In this document: one piece after another, positions 26,526 to 33,993 of the stretch | Numbering within the stretch: position 1 is the first letter of the stretch | How the letters are laid out: each line of letters begins with the position of its first letter | Assembly (NCBI RefSeq): GCF_002295115.1 | Contig: NZ_NSFV01000007.1 | Coordinates: 62,001-126,000, forward strand | Direction: 5' to 3' | DNA from: Mesorhizobium sp. WSM4311 | Lineage (GTDB): Bacteria; Pseudomonadota; Alphaproteobacteria; Rhizobiales; Rhizobiaceae | DNA length: 64,000 nucleotides | The notes under the pieces: model-generated | What the model was told of the DNA's origin: nothing | The model's input: only the letters and a program-made list of their open reading frames with translations | Databases searched by the model: none | Program-made: the position numbers and the translations under genes

Positions 26526-27506
26526 CTACCTGATCGCCGTGGGAGCCAGGGCGCGCGAAAGGCTTGCCTCGCCCTTGCCGTAGACCGAGGCCCTGTAGTT
26601 GACCAGCGTGTCGGTACGAGCCGTGTTGAGCAGATCGTTGGTGATCTGGGTCGCCGTGGCCGTGGTGAACTTGCTGCCTATGATCGCCGCATATCCTGAA
26701 ATGATCGGCGCGGCGAAGGAGGTGCCATAAAGGCCTGTCTTGCTTCCATCGACACCAACCACGAGGAAGTGGCTTTGCACCAGCGCATTGGAGCCGGCGG
26801 TATTCGAATACCAGGCAAGCTGGGCCTTGCTGGACGTCGTGCCGTTGGTGGACAGCGCGCCGACGAAGATCGCGGATGGTTTTCCGATCAGGGCAAGGTC
26901 GAGATAGTCCTGCTGGCCGTTCGTGACCCCGCCCACGGCGACCGAATCGTTGCCCGCGGCCTTCGAAACGACAGCCGTCCCCCTGGTGGCGTAGGAGATG
27001 ATGGAGGCTTCCTCCGGGGCCCAGCCGATCTGGTTCGAGCTGTAGCCCGCCCTGGCGTACATGCCGTAGCTCAGATTGAGCACGTTCAGGCCGGGCGCAA
27101 GGCCGACGGCCGAACCGGTTGAGAAGTCCTTCGACCTGATGGTCGCCAAGGGCGCGATCATGCCGGCTTCCTCACGCGTCCATTCACCGTGGCGCTGGGT
27201 TTGAACCCCAACACCGAAATTGCCGGAGAACCGCGATGTACTGGAGAAATCGTCGACGATCGTTATCGTGACGCCCTTGCCCTTGTATCCGGCGGCCCAA
27301 GCCGCGCCAATTTCGGGGCTCATCCACCGCTGTACTGCTTGCGTGCCCGCGACCGGGATCGTTGCGCTCACGCATGTGGACAAGCCGCCGCCGTGGCACA
27401 GCGCGGCCATCTCGTCCGCATTGACGGCCTCCTGTGCCGATGCCATCGGCGCCGACAGGATGGCGAGAGCCGTGGCGATGCCGAATTTGAAGCAACTCCC
27501 TGACAT
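26526..27506 (-). CDS. Secreted subtilisin-like (S8) serine protease
   Basis: Encodes 326 residues from ATG 27506 (MSGSCFKFGIATALAILSA), set by GGAG nine bases upstream; a TTG further up is weaker. A signal peptide ends near ASAQEA. The triad is readable: Asp in VTITIVDDF, His in QTQRHGEW and Ser in GTSFAAPIISG, with the oxyanion Asn region in SKAAGNDSV. The domain is short for S8, with few insertions and no visible propeptide domain or autotransporter barrel. It is exported at least to the periplasm. A probable outer-membrane protein is encoded 85 bases upstream on the same strand, so the pair may work together. Confidence 0.85.
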   Translation of the reverse strand: MSGSCFKFGIATALAILSAPMASAQEAVNADEMAALCHGGGLSTCVSATIPVAGTQAVQRWMSPEIGAAWAAGYKGKGVTITIVDDFSSTSRFSGNFGVGVQTQRHGEWTREEAGMIAPLATIRSKDFSTGSAVGLAPGLNVLNLSYGMYARAGYSSNQIGWAPEEASIISYATRGTAVVSKAAGNDSVAVGGVTNGQQDYLDLALIGKPSAIFVGALSTNGTTSSKAQLAWYSNTAGSNALVQSHFLVVGVDGSKTGLYGTSFAAPIISGYAAIIGSKFTTATATQITNDLLNTARTDTLVNYRASVYGKGEASLSRALAPTAIR

Positions 27507-27591
27507 GCTGTTACTCCGTTCAAACAAGAACCAAGACGGGGTGATCGCGAGTTTCGGGGCGAGATGATTTTCATTTGCATCCTCCCGGCGA

Positions 27592-28170
27592 TCAGAAAGT
27601 TACACGGTAATTCAGCCAGATGTGCTGGCTCTCCGGTTTAGCGTTAACCAGATATTTCAAGGTTTCCTCAGGCGCCATCCGGCTGGCCGCGAGCCGGCAA
27701 TTGACGCTGTAGGTGCCAAAATCGCCGTAATCGGCTTCGCAGGACTTTTCGGTAAGCTTGCCGCCGATGGTCGTGGTGAGCGAAAGGGAAAGAGTGCTGT
27801 TCGGGTTCGGATGCATCTGGGTGAGGAACCCAAGCTTGAGGCTTGGCTCGATGCGATACTTCACGCCCTCTTCTCCGGTCCCAAAGCCCCAAAGGATGCC
27901 GGTATCCTCCGTGATCTGGGTGAGCAGGTCCACATGCATGTCGACCCAGTTTGCCCGGTACCATTGGTTGAACGAGACAAAGGTCCCGTTCTGCAGTTCG
28001 TAGCCGCCATTGCCAAGGCTCCTCGCGCGGTCGCTGAGCGGCGAGCCCTGATGTATGTCGACCAACGATGTCGTCATGTCCTGGGCGGCTGCCGGCGACG
28101 CCCCGATGAGCGCGCACAGCAGGAGCGCCATCGTGCGGAACCTCACTCGACTGCCGGACTTTTCGCGCAT
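27592..28170 (-). CDS. Probable outer-membrane protein, unknown
   Basis: Encodes 192 residues from ATG 28170 (MREKSGSRVRFRTMALL), with GAGG upstream; ATG 28131 (MALLLCALIG) is an alternative that starts straight at the signal peptide. Cleavage is predicted near PAAAQDM. The mature part alternates hydrophobic and polar residues, as in beta strands, for example STLSLSLTTTIGGKLTE. It ends in QHIWLNYRVTF, with the terminal Phe typical of outer-membrane barrels. Two cysteines flank a loop (KSCEADYG and VNCRLAA). I recognise no family. It is the first gene of a two-gene unit with the S8 protease. Confidence 0.65.
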   Translation of the reverse strand: MREKSGSRVRFRTMALLLCALIGASPAAAQDMTTSLVDIHQGSPLSDRARSLGNGGYELQNGTFVSFNQWYRANWVDMHVDLLTQITEDTGILWGFGTGEEGVKYRIEPSLKLGFLTQMHPNPNSTLSLSLTTTIGGKLTEKSCEADYGDFGTYSVNCRLAASRMAPEETLKYLVNAKPESQHIWLNYRVTF

Positions 28171-28422
28171 GCGCGAAACACCTCGCCCACCTGATTCCGG
28201 ATCAGCGCCTGGTGGCGACGGGCTCCTCTGGCAGCCCACTGTGGCCGGATTATCCTCGTGACGGTGGCACGGGTTCGGTTACCGCGTGGTTTATTTTAGC
28301 TGATGCAAATGTGATTTTTTGACCCCGTAGGGTCCGGCTCCGAGGCGCCCGCGGCGGCGCCCCGATCTCGAAGCGCCAACGCGGCTGGTTGCTAACGCTG
28401 GCGAAAGCAGGCCGGCCAAAGC

Positions 28423-28608
28423 CTAGGCGGCGTCGCGGACTTTTTCAATGCGCGAGCGGATCGCCTCGATCATGGTTTCGCGGATGGTCGTCTCGCCATG
28501 CGTCTCGCGCATATGCTCGACGGCACGGCGCATCACTTCGGCTTCCTCGTCGGCACGGGTGTGCCACTCACAGCCGGGAACAAGCGAGCCGCAGTGGAAT
28601 TGCTTCAT
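28423..28608 (-). CDS. DUF1059 family small protein
   Basis: Encodes 61 residues from ATG 28608 (MKQFHCGSLVPGCEWH). The start is firm because AAGGAGAAA lies seven bases upstream. The family pattern is complete: an N-terminal FHCGSLVPGCEW with two cysteines, then HTRADEEAEVMRRAVEHMRETHG with two histidines, suggesting a small Zn-binding fold. Function unknown. It has no operon partner; the next gene on this strand is hemF, about 1.1 kb upstream in its own direction. Confidence 0.85.
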   Translation of the reverse strand: MKQFHCGSLVPGCEWHTRADEEAEVMRRAVEHMRETHGETTIRETMIEAIRSRIEKVRDAA

Positions 28609-28798
28609 CGGATTTCTCCTTTTCCTCCAGGGAGCCTGTCGAGGCTCCGCGACTTTTTTAGCCCACGGTCCATTCCACGTGGGCGGGGCGAGAGCTATAA
28701 CACGGGAGGAGCGGTCTGGTTGCATCAAAGCATCGTGCACCGCCCGCCCTGTCTCCTCGACTTGACGCGATTCCAGAATGGAATTGCTCCGGCTGATC

Positions 28799-29713
28799 CT
28801 ACGGCCAGCGCACCTCCGGCGGCAGGCTGGACAGGATCGAGGCGACATTGCCGCCGGTCTTCAGACCGAAGATGGTGCCGCGATCGTGAAGCAGGTTGAA
28901 CTCGACATAGCGGCCGCGGCGGATGAGCTGTTCGTCGCGGTCGCCGTCCGTCCAGTTCTCGTTAAAATTGGCGCGCACGAGGTGGCCGTAGACGACGAGG
29001 AAGGAGCGTCCGACGTCCTGGACGAAGTTGAAATCGGCGTTCCAACCGCCTCTGTCGTCGCCAGAATGCAGCCAGTCGAAGAAAATGCCGCCAACGCCGC
29101 GCGGCTCGTTGCGGTGGGGCAGGAAGAAATACTCGTCGCACCAGGCCTTGAATTTCGGGTGGTCGGCGACGGCGGCGTTCTTTTCGCAAGCGAACTGCAT
29201 GGCGCGGTGGAAGGCGACAGTGTCGGGGTCGTCCTGGGTACGGCGGTGGTCGAGCACCGGCGTCAGATCGGCGCCGCCGCCGAACCATTGCCTCGAGGTG
29301 ACGACCATGCGCGTGTTCATGTGCACGGCAGGAACGTTGGGATTCCAGGGGTGCGCGATCAGCGAGATGCCGGAGGCCCAGAAGCGCGGGTCTTCCTCGG
29401 CGCCGGGCATTTGCTTCCTGAATTCGGGCGAGAACTCGCCGTAGACGGTCGACGTATGGACGCCGACCTTCTCGAAGACGCGGCCATGCATCATCGACAT
29501 GGTGCCGCCGCCACCCTTGCCCTGGTCACGCTCCCACGGCGTCTTTTCGAAACGGCCCGGCGACCATGAGGCGAGGGGGCCCTGGAGATCCTGCTCGATC
29601 TGCTCGAAAGCGCCGCAAATGCGTTCGCGCAGCGCCTCGAACCACAGGCGCGCCTTCATCTTCTTCTCTTCAATGTCGGCGGGCAGGCCAGCGGGTATTT
29701 CAGGTCGTTCCAA
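28799..29713 (-). CDS. hemF: Aerobic coproporphyrinogen III oxidase
   Basis: Encodes 304 residues from TTG 29713 (LERPEIPAGLPADIEEKK), chosen because GGAGA lies eight bases upstream and the length then matches HemF (about 300). The enzyme uses O2 to convert coproporphyrinogen III to protoporphyrinogen IX in heme synthesis in the cytosol. Diagnostic stretches: ERDQGKGGGGTMSMMHG, FWASGISLIAHPWNPNVP, WFGGGADLTPV, CDEYFFLPHRNEPRGVGGIF and GRYVEFNLLHDRGTIFGL. Highly conserved and complete. It stands alone; the gene at 29865 is divergent. Confidence 0.96.
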   Translation of the reverse strand: MERPEIPAGLPADIEEKKMKARLWFEALRERICGAFEQIEQDLQGPLASWSPGRFEKTPWERDQGKGGGGTMSMMHGRVFEKVGVHTSTVYGEFSPEFRKQMPGAEEDPRFWASGISLIAHPWNPNVPAVHMNTRMVVTSRQWFGGGADLTPVLDHRRTQDDPDTVAFHRAMQFACEKNAAVADHPKFKAWCDEYFFLPHRNEPRGVGGIFFDWLHSGDDRGGWNADFNFVQDVGRSFLVVYGHLVRANFNENWTDGDRDEQLIRRGRYVEFNLLHDRGTIFGLKTGGNVASILSSLPPEVRWP

Positions 29714-29864
29714 AGTGCCGTCTCCGGTTGCGGGGTGGCCCGCCCCTACAAATGACTCGTCTTTTGCCGGCGCGATCCCTAATCTCTTAGGGGACAGGGT
29801 CAAGTCACTTTGCTTTTGCGCATGATCCTTTCGGGGGCATGTGCCAGGTGCAGGGAGTTGTTTC

Positions 29865-30122
29865 GTGCGCACCCCGGCAAGACCGCCGCTGGATGGCCTG
29901 AAGAAAAGGCTCGATCAGAGCCGGACCGAGCGCGCACGCATGCCGCGCGACGGCTTTCTGCGCGAGACCTTCGTCCTGCCGCGCTCCGATGCGCGGCTCA
30001 AGGCCAAGGAATGGTTCGAGCGCTTTCCCAAGCAAGCCTACTGGACGGAGATCGAAAGCTGGTTCGAGCGGCCGGGGGATTTGATCGAGTTCACCATCAG
30101 GCGGCTGCCGGCGGCCGATTAG
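29865..30122 (+). CDS. Small conserved hypothetical protein
   Basis: Encodes 85 residues from GTG 29865 (VRTPARPPLDGLKKRLDQ), with AGGGAG nine bases upstream. It is a basic, soluble protein whose C-terminal half has the strongly patterned sequence LRETFVLPRSDARLKAKEWF and WTEIESWFERPGDLIEFTI. I recall similar short rhizobial proteins but no assigned function. Its stop overlaps the end of soxR by four bases on the opposite strand. Confidence 0.7.
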   Translation: MRTPARPPLDGLKKRLDQSRTERARMPRDGFLRETFVLPRSDARLKAKEWFERFPKQAYWTEIESWFERPGDLIEFTIRRLPAAD

Positions 30123-30565
30123 GGTCCGACCAACAGCCTCCGCGCGCCCGCTCCCTCATTTGCCAGCCGGTCCCCCTTGTTCCTGAGCGGGCATTTGTCG
30201 ATCGACATGCAGCCGCAGCCGATGCAGTCGCTCAGCCCGTCGCGCAGTTTCTTCAACTGGGCGATCTTGTGGTCGAGCGCGTCGCGCCATGCGGTCGACA
30301 GCAATCCCCAGTCGTCGCGCGTCGGCGTGCGGCTTTCGGGCAGCGACGCAAGGGCTTCGCCGATTTCGGCGAGCGAGATGCCGACCTCCTGCGCGACCTT
30401 GATGATTGCCACCCGCCGCAGCACGTCGCGGCCGTAACGGCGCTGGTTGCCTGACGTGCGGTGGCTGCGGATCAGCCCGCGCGTCTCATAAAAATGCAGT
30501 GCCGACACCGCTACGCCGCTGCGCATGGCCACCTGGCCGACCGTCAATTCCGTTGCTGGAGCCAT
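30119..30565 (-). CDS. soxR: Redox-sensitive transcriptional activator SoxR
   Basis: Encodes 148 residues from ATG 30565 (MAPATELTVGQVAMRSGV). A MerR-type helix-turn-helix is at residues about 8-30, ending in HFYETRGLIRSHRT. A dimerisation helix follows. The [2Fe-2S] motif CIGCGCMSIDKCPL has all four cysteines at the proper spacing. SoxR senses redox-cycling compounds through oxidation of that cluster and activates promoters with a long 19-bp spacer. A near-perfect SoxR box lies 19 bases upstream of its own start. Length is normal. Confidence 0.96.
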   Translation of the reverse strand: MAPATELTVGQVAMRSGVAVSALHFYETRGLIRSHRTSGNQRRYGRDVLRRVAIIKVAQEVGISLAEIGEALASLPESRTPTRDDWGLLSTAWRDALDHKIAQLKKLRDGLSDCIGCGCMSIDKCPLRNKGDRLANEGAGARRLLVGP

Positions 30566-30579
30566 TTCCGACTTTCCGC

Positions 30580-30610
30580 TTGACCTCAAGTTAAGTTGAG
30601 CTTGTAGCGA
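30580..30610 (+). promoter_or_regulatory. SoxR box in a SoxR-type promoter
   Basis: CCTCAAGTTAAGTTGAG at 30584-30600 matches the E. coli soxS operator (CCTCAAGTTAACTTGAGG) with one central change. On the plus strand it sits between TTGACC (30580-30585) and TAGCGA (30605-30610), with the 19-bp spacer characteristic of MerR-family promoters. Thus the activatable promoter would point away from soxR, toward 30646. Confidence 0.85.
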
Positions 30611-30720
30611 AGAAATACTGATTGGGCAAATGACAGGAGAAGGCGATGTGCGCCTGGGTGAGAATGGCCAGAGAAACCGCTGTCGTCGGCGACGGCAAGG
30701 CTGTCGATGGGCCGCCGATC

Positions 30721-31179
30721 CTATCCGAGCTGCCGGATGGCCTCGCCCGCCACCATGGCGACGGACAGCGCGACATTGATGCTGCGCGCGATGCCCTGCA
30801 TGGGGATGGTCAGCCGCGCATCCGCCGCCTGATGGACAGGATCCGGCACGCCCGCGGATTCGCGGCCGAACAGAAGGATGTCGCCGTCCGCAAAGCTGAA
30901 GCTGGTGTAGGGGGTCGCAGCTTTGGTCGACAGAAGCACCAACCGGCGCCCGTCCTTGTTGCGCCAGTCCTCGAAGGCGTTCCAGTCGACATGCCGGGTC
31001 AGGGCAGCCATTTCGAGGTAGTCCATGCCGGCGCGCTTGAGCGCCTTGTCGGACAGCGGAAAGCCGGCCGGCTCGATGATGTCGACGCCAAGGCCGAGAC
31101 AAGCGGCGAAGCGCAGGATTGTCCCGGTATTGCCGGCAATGTCCGGCTGGTAGAGTGCGATGCGGAGACGACGGTTCAT
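30721..31179 (-). CDS. trmL: tRNA (cytidine(34)-2'-O)-methyltransferase TrmL
   Basis: Encodes 152 residues, the usual TrmL length. This SPOUT-fold enzyme methylates the 2'-O of the wobble base of tRNA-Leu isoacceptors with SAM. Motifs: LYQPDIAGNTGTILRFAACLG at the N-terminus, the SAM-knot strands DILLFGRESAGVPDPVH and LTIPMQGIARSINVALSVAM. All are intact. It is a single gene on the minus strand; the ABC-exporter leader region begins divergently beyond its start. Confidence 0.95.
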   Translation of the reverse strand: MNRRLRIALYQPDIAGNTGTILRFAACLGLGVDIIEPAGFPLSDKALKRAGMDYLEMAALTRHVDWNAFEDWRNKDGRRLVLLSTKAATPYTSFSFADGDILLFGRESAGVPDPVHQAADARLTIPMQGIARSINVALSVAMVAGEAIRQLG

Positions 31180-31319
31180 TTCCGCATCCTTCTAATAAGT
31201 GGCAGATCGGCCACAGGAGCTTCCCGGTTTTGGAAATTCCTGGACCTGCGGGTGGCCATTTTCTGCGAAGTCGGGTATGTCAGTCGCATTGTCAACCCGA
31301 ACCGATGGAGGGGACACTC

Positions 31320-31397
31320 ATGATGACCATGCACATCCAGCGCCCCTCTCGTGGGCTTGTACGCCTGCCGGCGGCTTCGGTACGACGATTCACCTGA
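31320..31397 (+). CDS. Short ORF, possible leader peptide
   Basis: A 25-codon ORF reading MMTMHIQRPSRGLV then RLPAASVRRFT. It has a very good Shine-Dalgarno sequence (GGAGGGG, seven bases before ATG 31320), unusual for a random small ORF. It is rich in Arg (five) with Pro-Ser steps. It lies 66 bases upstream of the next start and about 700 bases upstream of two ABC exporters, so it may be a regulatory leader peptide. No homologue is known to me. Confidence 0.35.
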   Translation: MMTMHIQRPSRGLVRLPAASVRRFT

Positions 31398-31463
31398 CTC
31401 TCTAAGACTTGATCGCACCGATTCCCGCCGAGACGATTTTTCGGCTCTTGAAGGAATCCTGCG

Positions 31464-32066
31464 ATGTTTTTCAAAAAGTCAAAAGGGCTGAACGCCCCAG
31501 CTGAACATGTCCAGACCGACTCGTTCAGTCGTGTCCGGACCGACGCTTATCGTGTCCAGACCGATGCCGAGCGTCGGTTGCGGACCGAGGCAATCCGCGC
31601 CTCCGGCCGAATGCCGGCGGACGATGTTGCTTGGCCTTTTCATCTTTATTTTCATACGGAGGACGGACCGATGTTCGATCCCTACAGAATACCGGGCTCG
31701 AGGAGCCTGCATATCCACCGACTGCCGACCTGGGCGCTGTTGATCGGCGAGACCTATTCGTCCGCGGTCCATGCCGAAGTCCGACGCCGGCCGCATCGCG
31801 GCATGCTGCCGGATGTCGATTTCTCGCATGCTGTTCCGGATCCCAGCCGGCCTTCGCTGGTGCGCCGGATCATCCGGCTGATCCGGCCGGGCACGAAAAT
31901 CCGGCTTGTCGACACCGCGTCGACGGGATCGGCGAACGAGCCTGTCGGCGAAAAGCCCGCGAACCCCTATATTGGGCGAAGCGGGGCCGACGGTCCGGAC
32001 GATTCCGGACCGTCGGCCCTCGGCGCCACACGGTCCGAGGACTTCGTACGTTCACGCGCCGCGTAA
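31464..32066 (+). CDS. Hypothetical protein with short VxTD repeats, upstream of ABC exporters
   Basis: Encodes 200 residues from ATG 31464 (MFFKKSKGLNAPAEH), with AAGGA eight bases upstream. Residues about 17-45 carry four imperfect 7-8 residue repeats: HVQTDSFS, RVRTDAY, RVQTDAER and RLRTEAIR. The middle (LHIHRLPTWALLIGETYSSA) is moderately hydrophobic, and the C-terminus is Gly/Ser/Asp-rich. Codon third positions are GC-rich as in its neighbours, which favours coding. However, codons near the end form a perfect 15-bp hairpin, so part of the stretch may act at RNA level. I do not recognise a family. It is 30 bases upstream of the first exporter gene. Confidence 0.5.
   Translation: MFFKKSKGLNAPAEHVQTDSFSRVRTDAYRVQTDAERRLRTEAIRASGRMPADDVAWPFHLYFHTEDGPMFDPYRIPGSRSLHIHRLPTWALLIGETYSSAVHAEVRRRPHRGMLPDVDFSHAVPDPSRPSLVRRIIRLIRPGTKIRLVDTASTGSANEPVGEKPANPYIGRSGADGPDDSGPSALGATRSEDFVRSRAA
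31984..32019 (+). promoter_or_regulatory. Perfect 15-bp hairpin upstream of the ABC exporter pair
   Basis: GGGCCGACGGTCCGG (31984-31998) is followed by the 6-base loop ACGATT and then CCGGACCGTCGGCCC (32005-32019). It lies 77 bases before the exporter start, inside the 3' end of the upstream ORF. There is no T tract, so simple termination is uncertain; it could be an attenuator, a processing site or a stability element. Confidence 0.6.
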
Positions 32067-32096
32067 GCGGAAAACAGACTTTCACAGGCATGACCT

Positions 32097-33983
32097 ATGT
32101 TGTTGTTTAGCTGGTTTGAAAGAAGGCTCGATCCGTTCCCCGCTGCGGAACCGGTCGAGCCGCCCAAGACGCTCGTAGCCTTCTGCCTGCATTATACGCG
32201 CGGCGCCTGGCCCTATATCCTTGTCGACGCGGTGCTGGTGGCGGCCATCGCCATCGCGGAAGTGTGGATGTTCGGCTTCCTCGGCCGCATCGTCGACTGG
32301 CTGTCGGGGCAGAATCGCGAAACCTTCTTGCAGACGGAAGGCTGGAAGCTCGCCGGAATGGCCTTCATCGTGCTGTTCGCACTGCCGGGCACGGTATGGG
32401 TGCATTCGCTGCTCAACCAGCAGACGCTGATGGGCAACTATCCCATGCGCATCCGTTGGCAGGTGCACCGCTACCTGCTCAACCAGTCGATGAGCTTCTA
32501 CCAGGACGAGTTCGCCGGCCGCATCGCCACCAAGCTGATGCAGACCGCGCTCGCCGTGCGCGAATGCGTCATCAAGGTGATCGACGTGCTCAACTACGTC
32601 ATCGTCTATTTCCTCGGCATGCTGTTGATCGTCGGCTCCGCCGACTGGCGGCTGGCCGCGCCTCTGGCGGTCTGGCTGGTCGGCTACGTGCTGTTGCTGC
32701 GCTACTTCATTCCCCGGCTGGGCAAGGTCGGCGAGGAGCAGGCCAATGCGCGCTCGGTCATGACCGGCCGTGTCGTCGACAGCTACTCCAACATCCAGAC
32801 GGTCAAGCTGTTCAGTCATGCCAAGCGCGAGGCGACCTTCGCCAGGGAAGGCATGATGGGCTTCCTCGACACGGTCTACCGGTCGATGCGGCTGGTGACG
32901 GTGCTTTTCGGCACACTCTACATTCTGAACGCCCTGCTGCTGTTCTTGGTCACCGCCATCTCGCTGTGGCTGTGGATGGGGCAAGTGGTGACGATCGGCG
33001 CGGTCGCCGTGGTCATCGGCCTGGTGCTGCGGATGTGGGGCATGTCGCAGTGGATCATGTGGGAGATGTCGGGCCTGTTCGAGAACATCGGCACCGTGCA
33101 GGACGGCATCGCCTCGATCTCGCTGCCGCGCCTTGTCGAGGACAGGCCGGATGCGAAGGCGATCGCCGTTTCCAGGGGCGAGATCCGCTTCGAGGATATC
33201 CGCTTCCACTATGGCAAGCAGAAAGGCGTGATCGAAAACCTGTCGTTGACGGTGAAGCCGGGCGAGAAGGTCGGCATTGTCGGCCGCTCGGGCGCCGGCA
33301 AGTCGACGCTGGTCAACCTGCTGTTGCGCTTCTACGATCTGGAAAGCGGCAAGATCCTGATCGACGGCCAGGAGATCGCCGGCGTGAAGCAGGATTCGCT
33401 GCGCGCCCAGATCGGCATGGTCACGCAGGACACCTCGCTGCTGCACCGTTCGGTGCGCGAGAACATCCTCTACGGCCGGCCCGATGCTTCGGACGAGATG
33501 CTTGTCGAGGCGGCGCGGCGGGCCGAGGCGCTGGACTTCATTGGCGGGCTCGCGGATCACAAGGGCCGCAAGGGGTTCGACGCCTATGTCGGTGACCGCG
33601 GCGTCAAATTGTCCGGCGGCCAGCGGCAACGCATCGCCATTGCTCGCGTTATGTTGAAGGATGCACCTATACTTATCCTTGACGAGGCGACATCGGCGCT
33701 GGATTCCGAGGCGGAAGCGGCCATCCAGGAGAACCTCTACAAGCTCATGCAGGGCAAGACCGTCATCGCCATCGCCCATCGGCTGTCGACAATCGCGGCG
33801 ATGGACAGGCTTGTGGTGATGGATCAAGGCCGTGTCATCGAGGAAGGTTCGCACGAGGAACTGGTCGCCAAGGGCGGGCTCTACGCGCAGCTGTGGCAGC
33901 GCCAGTCGGGCGGGTTCCTGCTCGAGGACATACCGGCCGATGTCGCCAATGACGTGATCGCGAAAGGGCAAGCCGCAGAATGA
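32097..33983 (+). CDS. ABC exporter half-transporter (permease plus ATPase), first of tandem pair
   Basis: Encodes 628 residues from ATG 32097. The N-terminal ABC membrane domain has six helices (for example YILVDAVLVAAIAIAEVWMF and YVIVYFLGMLLIVGSA). The C-terminal ATPase domain has Walker A GRSGAGKST, the Q-loop MVTQDTSLLHRSV, the signature LSGGQRQRIAIAR, Walker B ILILDEATSALD and the switch AIAHRLSTIAAMDRL. It resembles MsbA/YwjA-type multidrug or lipid exporters. The next gene is a close paralogue ten bases downstream, so the two very likely make a heterodimer. Substrate unknown. The long 5' region may control it. Confidence 0.93.
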   Translation: MLLFSWFERRLDPFPAAEPVEPPKTLVAFCLHYTRGAWPYILVDAVLVAAIAIAEVWMFGFLGRIVDWLSGQNRETFLQTEGWKLAGMAFIVLFALPGTVWVHSLLNQQTLMGNYPMRIRWQVHRYLLNQSMSFYQDEFAGRIATKLMQTALAVRECVIKVIDVLNYVIVYFLGMLLIVGSADWRLAAPLAVWLVGYVLLLRYFIPRLGKVGEEQANARSVMTGRVVDSYSNIQTVKLFSHAKREATFAREGMMGFLDTVYRSMRLVTVLFGTLYILNALLLFLVTAISLWLWMGQVVTIGAVAVVIGLVLRMWGMSQWIMWEMSGLFENIGTVQDGIASISLPRLVEDRPDAKAIAVSRGEIRFEDIRFHYGKQKGVIENLSLTVKPGEKVGIVGRSGAGKSTLVNLLLRFYDLESGKILIDGQEIAGVKQDSLRAQIGMVTQDTSLLHRSVRENILYGRPDASDEMLVEAARRAEALDFIGGLADHKGRKGFDAYVGDRGVKLSGGQRQRIAIARVMLKDAPILILDEATSALDSEAEAAIQENLYKLMQGKTVIAIAHRLSTIAAMDRLVVMDQGRVIEEGSHEELVAKGGLYAQLWQRQSGGFLLEDIPADVANDVIAKGQAAE

Positions 33984-33993
33984 TGGCCGCCGC

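Noticed and set aside
30646..31323. 225-codon plus-strand frame antisense to trmL, with a fair ribosome-binding site
   Set aside because: As a full-length protein it is only a trmL shadow. Only its start is discussed as a possible SoxR-driven transcript.
31984..32019. The hairpin as a simple intrinsic terminator
   Set aside because: There is no T tract after the stem and it sits inside an ORF, so I list it as regulatory or structural instead.
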